Below are positions 1-7,201 of a DNA stretch of 8,709 nucleotides, one piece after another (position 1 is the stretch's first letter; every line of letters begins with the position of its first letter). Under the pieces are notes generated by a model, which was not told where the DNA came from, did not search any database, and worked only from the letters and a program-made list of their open reading frames with translations. The translations under genes were made by a program, and so were the position numbers. Source of the DNA: Tannerella sp. (lineage in GTDB: Bacteria; Bacteroidota; Bacteroidia; Bacteroidales; Tannerellaceae); contig JAITDQ010000106.1 in assembly GCA_031282485.1 (NCBI GenBank), forward strand, positions 1-8,709. The letters are read 5' to 3'.

Positions 1-19
1 ATTAATAAAAAGACAACAA

Positions 20-2560
20 ATGAACGAGAAAATTTATTCTTTCGATGATGCTTACAAAGCTTCTCTGGTCTATTTCACAGGTGATGAACTTGCCGCTAAA
101 GTATGGGTGAACAAATATGCGCTTAAAGACGGTTTCGGAAATATTTATGAAAAAACGCCGGCGGACATGCACAAACGTCTTGCAGGGGAAATAAGCCGCA
201 TTGAAAACAAATACCCCAATCCGCTTTCCGAACAGAAACTGTTCGAACTGTTTGATAAATTCAAATACATCATACCGCAGGGAAGTCCCATGACCGGCAT
301 CGGAAACAATCATCAGATATCGTCCCTGTCAAACTGTTTTGTAATCGGGCTTGGCGGCCAAGCCGACTCGTATGGCGCCGTGATACGCATTGATGAAGAA
401 CAGGTACAGTTGATGAAACGTCGCGGCGGCGTAGGGCACGACCTGTCGCACATACGCCCGAAAGATTCCATTGTGAAAAACTCCGCCCTCACATCGACCG
501 GACTGGTGCCTTTCATGGAACGCTACTCCAATTCCACCCGCGAGGTCGCACAGGAAGGACGGCGCGGCGCATTAATGCTGAGCGTATCCATTAAACATCC
601 TGATTCCGAAGCATTCATTGATGCAAAAATGACGGAAGGAAAAGTGACGGGAGCGAATGTCTCCGTTCGGATTGACGATTCATTCATGGAAGCGGCTATC
701 AACGAAACGCCTTATACACAGCAATATCCCATTGACGCAAACGAGCCTTTGGTGAAAAAGAACATCAACGCGACGGAACTTTGGAAGAAAATCATCCATA
801 ACGCATGGAAGTCCGCCGAGCCGGGAGTTTTATTCTGGGATACCATCATAAAAGAATCCGTCGCCGACTGTTATGCCGACCTCGGCTTTAAAACCGTCTC
901 GACAAACCCCTGCGGGGAGATTCCCCTCTGTCCCTACGACAGTTGCCGCCTCCTGGCGATAAACCTTTATTCCTACGTCGTGCATCCGTTCACCCCGGAT
1001 GCTTATTTCGACTTTGAACTGTTCAGGGAACATGCCTCGCTGGCACAACGGATAATGGACGATATCATCGACCTCGAAGCCGAAAAAATAGAAAAAATAC
1101 TCCTCAAAATCGAATCAGATCCCGAATCGGAAGAAATCAAACATATCGAACGCCACCTCTGGGAAAAAATCCAGACCAAAACGTTGCAGGGACGGCGCAC
1201 CGGCGTCGGCATAACAGCCGAAGGCGATATGCTTGCAGCGCTAAACCTGCGCTACGGAACCGAAGAAGCGACCGGCTTTGCCGAAAAAGTACAGCAGACA
1301 TTGGCGCTCGCGGCTTACGGCTCATCCGTTCAAATGGCAAAGGAACGCGGAGCCTTCGAGGTTTATGACGCAAAACGCGAGGAAGATAATCCGTTTATCA
1401 ACCGCCTGCGCAACGCCGACCCCGATTTATACAAAGAAATGACAACCTGCGGACGCCGTAACATCGCCTGCCTGACAATCGCGCCTACCGGCACCACAAG
1501 TCTTATGACGCAAACGACGTCGGGCATTGAGCCGGTATTCCTCCCCGTATACAAACGCCGCCGCAAGGTCAATCCGAACGACCCGAACGCACGCGTGGAT
1601 TTTGTGGATGAAACCGGCGACGCATTTGAAGAATACACCGTCTTCCATCATAAATTTGTAACATGGATGATTGCCAACGGATATTCACCGACAAAAAAAT
1701 ACACGGAAGAGGAAACCGATTTTATGGTACGGCAGTCGCCATACTACAAGGCGTCGTCGAACGATGTCGACTGGATGCAAAAAGTAATCATGCAGGGACG
1801 CATACAGAAATGGGTAGACCATTCCATAAGCGTAACGATAAACCTGCCGAACGATGCGTCGGAAGAACTTGTAAACAAACTTTATGTTCAGGCCTGGAGA
1901 TGCGGATGCAAGGGCTGTACGGTTTACCGCGAAGGTTCCCGCTCCGGGGTTCTCATATCGATAGACGAGAAGAAGAAAAAGAAAAACATCGATTGCATGG
2001 AACCTCCCGTTATCATGGCAAAGCGTCCGCGCGAACTCGAGGCGGATGTCGTTAAATTCCAGAACAACAAGGATAAATGGATTGCTTTTGTCGGACTGTT
2101 AAACGGCCGGCCATACGAAATATTCACAGGTCTCGCCGACGACGACGAAGGTATAATGCTTCCCAAAAATGTAATGAAAGGCTCTATCATAAAGAGTTAC
2201 GACGAAACCGGACGAAAACATTATGATTTCCAGTTCAAAAATAAACGCGGATATAAACTGACAATCGAAGGTCTCGACGGAAAATTCAACCCGGAATTTT
2301 GGAACTACGCCAAACTTATATCCGGCGTATTGCGATACGGCATGCCTATCGACCAGGTAATCAAACTCGTACAGGGAATGGAACTTAACGATGAAAGTAT
2401 CAATACGTGGAAAAACGGCGTTGAACGGGCTTTGAAAAAATATCTTCCCGACGGCTCCGAAATAAACGGACAAAAATGTCCGAATTGCGGATTCGAGACG
2501 TTGATATATCAGGAAGGATGCCTGATATGCAAAAACTGCGGAGCCTCGAAATGCAGTTAA
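20..2560 (+). CDS. nrdJ: Adenosylcobalamin-dependent (class II) ribonucleoside reductase
   Basis: This enzyme reduces ribonucleotides to deoxyribonucleotides in the cytoplasm, using adenosylcobalamin rather than oxygen or a glycyl radical to generate the thiyl radical. The 846-residue protein carries the class II signature NPCGEIPL with N296, the expected thiyl-radical C298 and E300. C106 (in SLSNCF) and C309 (11 residues after C298) match the redox cysteine pair of the family by position. A substrate-site loop APTGTTS begins at A488, and the WRCGCKGCTVYREGSRSGVL segment is typical of NrdJ. The C-terminus is a cysteine-rich zinc-ribbon-like tail (C820, C823, C834, C837, C840, C845), probably used to re-reduce the active site. 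Length is usual for the long NrdJ form. The start is the first in-frame ATG, 19 nt from the window edge, after an A-rich stretch without a clear Shine-Dalgarno. No upstream region is available, so a cobalamin riboswitch cannot be assessed. malQ follows after 18 nt, suggesting co-transcription. The identification is firm. Confidence 0.96.
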   Translation: MNEKIYSFDDAYKASLVYFTGDELAAKVWVNKYALKDGFGNIYEKTPADMHKRLAGEISRIENKYPNPLSEQKLFELFDKFKYIIPQGSPMTGIGNNHQISSLSNCFVIGLGGQADSYGAVIRIDEEQVQLMKRRGGVGHDLSHIRPKDSIVKNSALTSTGLVPFMERYSNSTREVAQEGRRGALMLSVSIKHPDSEAFIDAKMTEGKVTGANVSVRIDDSFMEAAINETPYTQQYPIDANEPLVKKNINATELWKKIIHNAWKSAEPGVLFWDTIIKESVADCYADLGFKTVSTNPCGEIPLCPYDSCRLLAINLYSYVVHPFTPDAYFDFELFREHASLAQRIMDDIIDLEAEKIEKILLKIESDPESEEIKHIERHLWEKIQTKTLQGRRTGVGITAEGDMLAALNLRYGTEEATGFAEKVQQTLALAAYGSSVQMAKERGAFEVYDAKREEDNPFINRLRNADPDLYKEMTTCGRRNIACLTIAPTGTTSLMTQTTSGIEPVFLPVYKRRRKVNPNDPNARVDFVDETGDAFEEYTVFHHKFVTWMIANGYSPTKKYTEEETDFMVRQSPYYKASSNDVDWMQKVIMQGRIQKWVDHSISVTINLPNDASEELVNKLYVQAWRCGCKGCTVYREGSRSGVLISIDEKKKKKNIDCMEPPVIMAKRPRELEADVVKFQNNKDKWIAFVGLLNGRPYEIFTGLADDDEGIMLPKNVMKGSIIKSYDETGRKHYDFQFKNKRGYKLTIEGLDGKFNPEFWNYAKLISGVLRYGMPIDQVIKLVQGMELNDESINTWKNGVERALKKYLPDGSEINGQKCPNCGFETLIYQEGCLICKNCGASKCS

Positions 2561-2578
2561 CAGGGAGTAGTTATTGAA

Positions 2579-5263
2579 ATGAGGATTACATTTAATATAA
2601 AGTATAAAACGAATTGGGGACAGCGTATTTTTATAACCGGTTCGTGTGCGGAACTCGGCGGAAACGCTCTTTACGAGGCAAAAGAAATGCATTACCGCAA
2701 TGACGGCGAATGGCAATTGACAGTCTCACTGCCGGATTCGACGAAAACGGTTGATTACAGGTATGTTGTAGAAGACGGGAATAACATGCGGATATCCGAA
2801 GACCGTTTTCACCGTGCGACATTCGGACATGGCCATGATTCTTATTGTTTGTTTGACCACTGGCTGTCCGAACCCGACGACAGAACGTTTTATACCTCCA
2901 CATTCACGAAAAACCTTTTCGCCCGGCACGATAAAAAGACAGAAAACAAATCGAATCAGGCTGAAAAAAACAGCCCTTTCGTCCTGCGCCTGTCGGCTCC
3001 AAAAATCAAGCCCGAACAGGTCGTTGCCGTCACCGGGAATCAGGAATGTCTCGGCAACTGGAATCCGGACAAGGCTCCGCGCCTGTCGGCGGAAAATTTC
3101 CCGCAATGGGAAATACGGCTTAATGCCGATGACATAACGTTCCCGCTGGAATATAAATTTATTGTTGCGGAAAGCGACAGACCGTACGATTGGGAAGAAG
3201 GCGAAAACCGCATTATAAACCGCCCGCCCGCAGACGAAAACGGCTATACGGTTGTGGACGACTATCCGTTGCGGACGTCCGGTTTTTCGTGGAAAGCCTG
3301 CGGAACCGTCATTCCGGTCTTCTCCCTTCGTTCGGACGACAGCTTCGGCATCGGCGATATCGGCGATATCAAAAAACTTATCGACTGGACAAAAAAAACA
3401 GGACAACACCTCATACAGGTCTTGCCGATGAACGATACGACCTGTTCGCATACGTGGAAAGATTCATATCCTTACAGCGCTATCTCCATTTATGCGCTTC
3501 ATCCGCTATACATCAGCATCCCCATGCTGGGAAACCTGAAGGACAAAAAAAGAATGGCCTTTTTCAATGAAATACGCGAAAAACTGAATTTGGAAGAATC
3601 CGTCGATTATCCGTCGGTGGAAAATTATAAGACCGCATACTGCCGTGAGTATTTCCGGCAGGAAAAGGAAAACATCCTCAACAGCGATGATTTTAAGGAA
3701 TTTATCGACAATAACAAAGATTGGCTGCTTCCTTATGCCGCTTTCTCTTTCCTGCGCGACAAAAATAATACGGCGGAATTTTCCGAATGGGGAGAATATG
3801 CACAATACAAACGTGAAAAGATTGAAAAGCTCTGTCATCCGGAAAATGAAGCATACGATGATTTTTTGTACCTGTTCTTTATTCAGTATACGCTGCACGC
3901 ACAATTTGAATCCGTATCCCGTTATGCACGGCAAAACCGTGTCGTACTGAAAGGAGACATACCTATCGGGATAAATCGCAAAAGCGTCGAAGCCTGGACA
4001 GAACCCGGTTATTTTAACATGCAGGGGCAAACAGGCGCCCCGCCCGACGACTTTTCCGATACCGGACAAAACTGGTCGTTCCCTACTTATAACTGGGACG
4101 TCATGGAAAAAGACGGATTCTCGTGGTGGAAAAAACGTTTCCTGAAACTGAACCGTTACTTTGACTGTTTCCGAATCGATCATATCCTCGGTTTTTTCCG
4201 GATATGGGAAATACCTCTGGGATACACGGAAGGCTTGTGCGGACATTTCAAACCGGCCATTCCTTTGCCGGAGGAAGAAATCGGAAAATACGGTTTCACG
4301 TTCGACGAACGGCGGACAACGCCCTGTATTCATACCCGTTTTCTACCCGATATCTTCGGAGAAAATACCGGCAACGGCCTCTACCGGTATTTACGTCATA
4401 TCGACGCGGAACACCTGACACTAAACGAATTTTGTTCGACACAAAGAAAAATATCAAGTCTTTTCGAAGGAAGCCGCGATAAGAAATCACAAATCATCAG
4501 GGACGGATTGATGCTGATTGCCAATGAAACGCTATTTCTCGAAGACCCTTACAGGATAAAATGCTACCACCCGCGCATATCCGCATACAAATCTTACGCA
4601 TACCGCGAATTATCGGACGAAAACCGTCACGCTTTCGACCGGTTATATTATGACTTTTATTTCCTGCGGCACAACAGTTTCTGGAAAGAAACAGCCCTGA
4701 AACGCCTCACCCCGTTGATAAACGGCACGGACATGCTCGTTTGCGGCGAAGACCTTGGCATGATACCCGCATCTGTCCACGAAGTGATGAATAAACTGCA
4801 AATATTCACCCTTGAGATTGAACGCATGCCGAAAACGTTTAACACCGAATTTACGGATCTCAAAACGCTTCCGTATCATTCGGTCTGCACAACATCGACA
4901 CACGACATAACTCCCCTGCGCGCATGGTGGAAAGAAAATAAGGAAATAACACAGCGCTATTATAATAATGTACTGCACCGCAACGGAGAAGCTCCCGAAG
5001 AGTGTTCGACCGGAATAGCGGAACAAATTATAATAAACCACCTACATTCCCCGTCGATGCTGACCGTCGTCCCGTTGCAGGACTGGTTTGCCGTTGATGA
5101 AAAAATAAAACGCCCCGACCCGGACGCCGAACGGATCAACACCCCGGCTAACCCCAACAATTATTGGCGCTACCGTATGCACATAACACTTGAAACACTG
5201 TTACGTGCAGATGACTTCAACGGAAAAATCAGAAATCTTATAACCGAAAGCAAAAGATATTGA
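2579..5263 (+). CDS. malQ: 4-alpha-glucanotransferase (GH77, DPE2-like) with tandem CBM20 modules
   Basis: Amylomaltase transfers alpha-1,4-glucan segments between maltodextrins in glycogen/maltose metabolism; it has no secretion signal and should be cytoplasmic. The 894-residue protein starts with two CBM20-like starch-binding modules. The first is about residues 1-110 (FITGSCAELG, then DYRYVVEDG); the second is about 125-230, with the classic spacing VTGNQECLGNW, EYKFI, DWEEGENR. The GH77 barrel follows from about residue 240. Catalytic residues are visible: nucleophile D534 in FRIDHILGFF, acid/base E724 in CGEDLG, and D776 in STHD. Two CBM20 modules ahead of a long GH77 domain is the architecture of plant DPE2 and many Bacteroidetes MalQ proteins, longer than the roughly 500-700 residues of the simple bacterial enzyme. 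The purine-rich AGGGAG at 2562-2567 could serve as ribosome binding site, 11 nt before the ATG. The gene is close behind nrdJ, but no functional link is obvious. The stop codon lies inside a terminator-like palindrome. Confidence 0.95.
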   Translation: MRITFNIKYKTNWGQRIFITGSCAELGGNALYEAKEMHYRNDGEWQLTVSLPDSTKTVDYRYVVEDGNNMRISEDRFHRATFGHGHDSYCLFDHWLSEPDDRTFYTSTFTKNLFARHDKKTENKSNQAEKNSPFVLRLSAPKIKPEQVVAVTGNQECLGNWNPDKAPRLSAENFPQWEIRLNADDITFPLEYKFIVAESDRPYDWEEGENRIINRPPADENGYTVVDDYPLRTSGFSWKACGTVIPVFSLRSDDSFGIGDIGDIKKLIDWTKKTGQHLIQVLPMNDTTCSHTWKDSYPYSAISIYALHPLYISIPMLGNLKDKKRMAFFNEIREKLNLEESVDYPSVENYKTAYCREYFRQEKENILNSDDFKEFIDNNKDWLLPYAAFSFLRDKNNTAEFSEWGEYAQYKREKIEKLCHPENEAYDDFLYLFFIQYTLHAQFESVSRYARQNRVVLKGDIPIGINRKSVEAWTEPGYFNMQGQTGAPPDDFSDTGQNWSFPTYNWDVMEKDGFSWWKKRFLKLNRYFDCFRIDHILGFFRIWEIPLGYTEGLCGHFKPAIPLPEEEIGKYGFTFDERRTTPCIHTRFLPDIFGENTGNGLYRYLRHIDAEHLTLNEFCSTQRKISSLFEGSRDKKSQIIRDGLMLIANETLFLEDPYRIKCYHPRISAYKSYAYRELSDENRHAFDRLYYDFYFLRHNSFWKETALKRLTPLINGTDMLVCGEDLGMIPASVHEVMNKLQIFTLEIERMPKTFNTEFTDLKTLPYHSVCTTSTHDITPLRAWWKENKEITQRYYNNVLHRNGEAPEECSTGIAEQIIINHLHSPSMLTVVPLQDWFAVDEKIKRPDPDAERINTPANPNNYWRYRMHITLETLLRADDFNGKIRNLITESKRY

Positions 5264-5297
5264 AACCGGATAATACATTCGTATCCGGTTTCAATAT
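5257..5297. terminator. 16-bp perfect inverted repeat between convergent genes, probable bidirectional terminator
   Basis: Positions 5257-5272 and 5282-5297 are perfect reverse complements (core AAACCGGATA / TATCCGGTTT) separated by a 9-nt loop. The repeat contains the malQ stop codon (TGA, 5261-5263) and ends 11 nt before the bactofilin stop codon on the other strand. Its position between convergent genes fits a shared transcription terminator. It lacks a clean U-tract on either strand, so termination efficiency is uncertain; it could also serve as a 3' stabilising hairpin. Confidence 0.7.
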
Positions 5298-5308
5298 ACA
5301 AATGTCGA

Positions 5309-5728
5309 TTATTTTGGTTTCTGAACATTCACATTCGACGGATTCACGTTCGACGGCGAAGCAGCAGGCGATGTTAATCCGTCTTTCCCGGACATCGTAC
5401 ATGAGCCGTTAAGTTTTGCTCCCGGCTCTATCTCCAGGGTCTGGATATAAATATCGCCTTTAATTACTGCGGATGATTTCAGCACAAGACGTTCACGCGC
5501 ACGCACAACGCCTTCAACATTGCCGAAGACTTCCGCATTATCCGTCATAATATTGCCTTTGACGCTTCCTTTCGGCCCTATGACGATTTTGCCTTTACAA
5601 TTGATCTCGCCTTCCACACGTCCGTCAAGGCGAAAATCCGATTCCGCAACAATAGTACCTGTCAGTACCGTACCCGCAGCTAACACATTATGTAACCCAC
5701 CGCAAGGCTCTTCATTCGTTTTTCCCAT
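5309..5728 (-). CDS. Bactofilin (polymer-forming cytoskeletal protein)
   Basis: Bactofilins are small beta-helical proteins that polymerise without nucleotide and scaffold cell-shape or envelope functions, often at the membrane. The 139-residue product has a short N-terminal tail, then a bactofilin core from about residue 10 to 110 built of repeating hydrophobic/glycine turns: GTVLTGTIVAESDFRLDGRVEG, GKIVIGPKGSVKG, AEVFGNVEG, KSSAVIKGDIY, LEIEPGAKLNG. The C-terminus is a Ser/Pro/Asn-rich tail with a PSNVN-PSNVN duplication ending in QKPK. I chose the ATG at 5728 (MGKTNEE) over the in-frame ATG at 5782, because the latter lies within the spacer of a consensus promoter and codes for an unconserved-looking extension. 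The gene is 72 nt downstream of the rhomboid gene on the same strand, but its own promoter suggests separate control. It converges on malQ. Known bactofilins often sit beside peptidoglycan M23 peptidases; none is present here. Confidence 0.92.
   Translation of the reverse strand: MGKTNEEPCGGLHNVLAAGTVLTGTIVAESDFRLDGRVEGEINCKGKIVIGPKGSVKGNIMTDNAEVFGNVEGVVRARERLVLKSSAVIKGDIYIQTLEIEPGAKLNGSCTMSGKDGLTSPAASPSNVNPSNVNVQKPK
5327..5356. repeat. Two tandem 15-bp units inside the bactofilin C-terminal tail
   Basis: Units ATTCACATTCGACGG (5327-5341) and ATTCACGTTCGACGG (5342-5356) differ at one base and keep the reading frame. On the minus strand each encodes PSNVN. It looks like a recent slippage or duplication in a disordered tail and is unlikely to matter structurally. 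Confidence 0.8.
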
Positions 5729-5759
5729 GATAATACAATAAATATTATTTGTTTTGATG

Positions 5760-5790
5760 CAAAGATAGCGCAAACAAAACATACTACAAA
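5760..5790 (-). promoter_or_regulatory. Bacteroidetes-type promoter of the bactofilin gene
   Basis: On the minus strand, TTTG (5790-5787) is followed by exactly 19 nt and then TATCTTTG (5767-5760), a perfect match to the Bacteroidetes -33/-7 consensus TTTG-N19-TAnnTTTG. Transcription should start around 5755-5750, giving a leader of about 25 nt that is A/T-rich and lacks a Shine-Dalgarno. This fixes the start codon at 5728, since an ATG at 5782 would lie upstream of the transcription start. Confidence 0.8.
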
Positions 5791-5807
5791 ATAAGTTCGC
5801 TTATTTT
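5788..5807. terminator. AT-rich hairpin at the end of the rhomboid gene
   Basis: AAAATAAG (5788-5795) and CTTATTTT (5800-5807) are perfect reverse complements around a 4-nt loop (TTCG on the plus strand). The element covers the rhomboid stop codon (5801-5803) and overlaps the bactofilin -33 box (5787-5790). In the minus direction it could act as a weak terminator for the rhomboid transcript; in the plus direction a T-run follows the stem. The stem is almost all A/T, so this is tentative. Confidence 0.4.
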
Positions 5808-6472
5808 TTATCATCAAAATGCATCTCGTCTTCAACATCCACATTCATATCCTCTTCATTTTCTTCTTCCTGTAAGGGATAAACGGGCGGTTCCGGCCCT
5901 TCGTCGCGAAAATAAAAAGCAAACGTAATACCCGCCAGCAAGCCCGAAAGATGGCCTTCCCACGATATGGACGTCCCCTGATAAAGAGTAGGAAAAAACG
6001 CCCAGACAAATCCGCCGTAAAGAAAAGCGACAAGAAGAGCAAACGCACGCTGATTGGGCGCTTTCTTGATCACCCCGCTCACGAAATGAAATGCCGCCAA
6101 AGCATAAACCAGCCCGCTCGCCCCCATGTGTATAGCGTCCCGCCCCATAAGCCATGTAAGAAATCCGCTGAGAAAATACAAACATAATAAAATACGCCAT
6201 GCGCCTTGCCTGTAAAACAAAAACAACCCAAAGACAAGCAACAGCATTGCCGGCGTATTCGATATGAGATGTCCCCAGCCGGCATGCAGGAAAGGCATCG
6301 TGAGAATCCCCGGAAGCCCTTCCGGCACAAGCGGTCGCAACCCATACTGTTTCAAACGCAAAGAACATACGTTTCCGACAATATGCACAATCCACGGCAA
6401 TGCCGCCAATAATATGGAATACGTTACGGCAAGCCTCAACTCTTTCTTTTCGTCCGTTAAATTATCATACAT
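5801..6472 (-). CDS. Rhomboid family intramembrane serine protease
   Basis: Rhomboid proteases cleave transmembrane segments of membrane proteins within the lipid bilayer. The 223-residue product has about six hydrophobic segments (about residues 15-36, 55-62 leading into 70-86, 92-109, 114-133, 143-160, 172-192). The catalytic dyad is visible: S119 in HMGASG and H174 in WEGHLSGLLAG. The conserved H68 and N72 (HLISN) of the second membrane region are also present. After the last membrane segment comes a strongly acidic tail of about 30 residues (EEENEEDMNVDVEDEMHFDD), which should be cytoplasmic. The start at 6472 (MYDNLTDEKKE) is chosen because a -7 promoter element lies at 6487-6480, inside the extension that would come from the ATG at 6490. 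That placement makes the mRNA nearly leaderless. The gene is divergent from folB with 70 nt between start codons. Substrates cannot be guessed; the gene is followed by a bactofilin on the same strand. Confidence 0.93.
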   Translation of the reverse strand: MYDNLTDEKKELRLAVTYSILLAALPWIVHIVGNVCSLRLKQYGLRPLVPEGLPGILTMPFLHAGWGHLISNTPAMLLLVFGLFLFYRQGAWRILLCLYFLSGFLTWLMGRDAIHMGASGLVYALAAFHFVSGVIKKAPNQRAFALLVAFLYGGFVWAFFPTLYQGTSISWEGHLSGLLAGITFAFYFRDEGPEPPVYPLQEEENEEDMNVDVEDEMHFDDKK

Positions 6473-6479
6473 AACGAAA

Positions 6480-6487
6480 CAAATATA
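6480..6487 (-). promoter_or_regulatory. -7 element for the rhomboid gene, next to its start codon
   Basis: TATATTTG on the minus strand (6487-6480) matches TAnnTTTG exactly. Its last base is 8 nt from the A of the ATG at 6472, so transcription would begin only a few bases before, or at, the start codon. No good TTTG is found 19-21 nt upstream, so the -33 half is weak or absent. Confidence 0.55.
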
Positions 6488-6530
6488 CATGTTTTTTCAA
6501 AAACTACCCTGTTATTACAAAATTTTCATC

Positions 6531-6538
6531 TATTTTTG
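6531..6538 (+). promoter_or_regulatory. -7 element for folB, next to its start codon
   Basis: TATTTTTG matches TAnnTTTG exactly and ends 5 nt before the A of the folB ATG at 6543, so the mRNA is predicted to be leaderless. The tetramer 19 nt upstream is CCTG (6508-6511), only a half match to TTTG. Confidence 0.55.
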
Positions 6539-6542
6539 TCGC

Positions 6543-6893
6543 ATGAGAACTACAGTCACAATAGAATCCATGAAGTTCCACGCCTTCCACGGTGTGAAGG
6601 AGGAGGAACGTATCATCGGCGGAACATTCCTTGCCGACATATCTTACATAATAGATACCGCCGCCGCCGAAACGGATCGTATCGAAGACACCATCAGCTA
6701 TGCGGAAATATACGACCTCACAAAAGAAGAAATGATGAAGCCGTCGCAACTGATAGAAAACGTAGCCGGACGCATCCTGAAAGCAATAAAAAACAAATTT
6801 CCGCAAATACGGGAAACAACCGTCAAAATATCAAAACTGCACCCACCGGTAAACGGCGAGGCCGGAAAAGCGACCGTTACAATTAAAAACTAA
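6543..6893 (+). CDS. folB: Dihydroneopterin aldolase
   Basis: FolB converts 7,8-dihydroneopterin to 6-hydroxymethyl-7,8-dihydropterin and glycolaldehyde in tetrahydrofolate synthesis, as a cytoplasmic oligomer. The 116-residue product has the normal length for the family. It shows the FHAFHGVKEEER signature with E22, the pterin-site Y53 (ISYAEIYDL), E72 (LIENVAGRI) and the catalytic-type lysine K98 in VKISKLHPP. These match the expected E22/Y54/E74/K100 positions of the well-studied enzyme. The ATG at 6543 is chosen because the family signature starts just after it and a -7 promoter box ends 5 nt before it; longer in-frame versions starting at 6264 run through the antisense of the rhomboid gene and are not credible. 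The gene stands alone rather than in a folate operon, with a tRNA gene 67 nt downstream under its own promoter. Confidence 0.95.
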   Translation: MRTTVTIESMKFHAFHGVKEEERIIGGTFLADISYIIDTAAAETDRIEDTISYAEIYDLTKEEMMKPSQLIENVAGRILKAIKNKFPQIRETTVKISKLHPPVNGEAGKATVTIKN

Positions 6894-6934
6894 AAAAAAT
6901 GCCCCGATCTTGCATTGTTTTGAATAAAAACACC

Positions 6935-6942
6935 TATATTTG
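6935..6942 (+). promoter_or_regulatory. -7 element for tRNA-Ala
   Basis: TATATTTG matches TAnnTTTG exactly and lies 18 nt before the first base of the tRNA. Candidate upstream boxes are TTG at 6915-6917 (17-nt spacer) and CTTG at 6909-6912 (22-nt spacer), neither with the ideal 19-21 spacing. The expected transcription start near 6948 would leave a short 5' leader for RNase P. Confidence 0.65.
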
Positions 6943-6960
6943 CACGCAAATTTCATATCC

Positions 6961-7034
6961 GGGGTATTAGCTCATCCGGCTAGAGCGTTAGACTGGCAGT
7001 CTAAAGGTGATCGGTTCGAGTCCGATATACTCCA
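6961..7034 (+). tRNA. tRNA-Ala (anticodon GGC)
   Basis: A full cloverleaf can be drawn. The acceptor stem GGGGTAT (6961-6967) pairs with ATACTCC (7027-7033). The D-arm is GCTC/GAGC. The anticodon stem TTAGA/TCTAA encloses loop CTGGCAG with anticodon GGC at 6995-6997. The T-arm is ATCGG/CCGAT with loop TTCGAGT. The discriminator base is A7034. The third acceptor pair is G3-U70, the main identity element for alanine, which confirms the anticodon reading. The CCA tail is not encoded (the next bases are CA), so it must be added by nucleotidyltransferase. It reads GCC and GCU codons. It is a single tRNA, not part of an rRNA operon here. Confidence 0.96.
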
Positions 7035-7063
7035 CAATAAATATTTTTCATTGATTTTTTTAT

Positions 7064-7201
7064 CTAATTAATACCTTTATTATCAATGTGGTCAATAATC
7101 TCTATACAATCCTCAAACTTTCCCAAATTGCGAGATAATTCGGCTATCATCAATTTTTCATTTAAGTCGTCTTTAACTCGTATATACTTCTGTACTTGCA
7201 T
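7064..7201 (-). pseudogene. Small 45-codon ORF, possible C-terminal remnant of a larger gene
   Basis: In the AT-rich gap after the tRNA the minus strand reads an ATG at 7201 to a TAG at 7066-7064. The predicted peptide is mostly amphipathic helix (KYIRVKDDLNEKLMIAEL, then SRNLGKFEDCIEIIDHID), with a TPR-like ring such as ELSRNLGKFEDCIEII. The reading frame continues upstream of the ATG for six more codons (FYELLL) before a stop at 7222-7220. This is what the broken end of a longer helical-repeat protein would look like. No promoter or ribosome binding site is convincing; a near-miss TATATTTA lies upstream. I do not recognise the family. It may be a real small protein, a gene remnant, or chance; the sensible amino-acid composition in AT-rich DNA is the only argument for coding. 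Confidence 0.3.

Noticed and set aside
1969..1990. Run of A/G encoding five consecutive lysines in nrdJ, considered as a programmed frameshift site
   Set aside because: The frame continues intact to the conserved zinc-ribbon end, and the alternate frames give no family-like sequence. It is a lysine-rich linker.
2099..2716. Minus-strand open frame (205 codons) across the nrdJ-malQ junction
   Set aside because: It is antisense to the conserved ends of both genes, has low-complexity aromatic composition, and has no promoter or domain.
3354..3369. Direct repeat CGGCGATAT twice in malQ
   Set aside because: It encodes GDIGDI in the conserved FGIGDxGD motif of GH77 and is explained by protein sequence.
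3506..4333. Long minus-strand open frame (275 codons) inside malQ
   Set aside because: It lies fully antisense to a strongly supported GH77 domain, and its translation is Phe/Arg/Val-rich without recognisable motifs. It is a codon-usage shadow.
5729..5782. N-terminal extension of the bactofilin from an ATG at 5782
   Set aside because: It would place the start codon within the N19 spacer of a consensus promoter; MFCLRYLCIK is not bactofilin-like.
6264..6542. N-terminal extension of folB starting at 6264
   Set aside because: The extension is antisense to the rhomboid N-terminus, and the folB -7 promoter box lies inside it. Family length and signature fit a start at 6543.
6993..6999. Reading the tRNA anticodon as GCA (Cys) from the loop CTGGCAG
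   Set aside because: With the stem TTAGA/TCTAA the loop places U33 at 6994 and GGC at 34-36, and the G3-U70 pair is an alanine identity element.
7036..7061. T-rich stretch after the tRNA (CAAT...ATTG then seven T) as an intrinsic terminator
   Set aside because: The only stem is 4 A/T-rich base pairs with a long loop. The T-run may help end transcription, but the hairpin cannot be supported.
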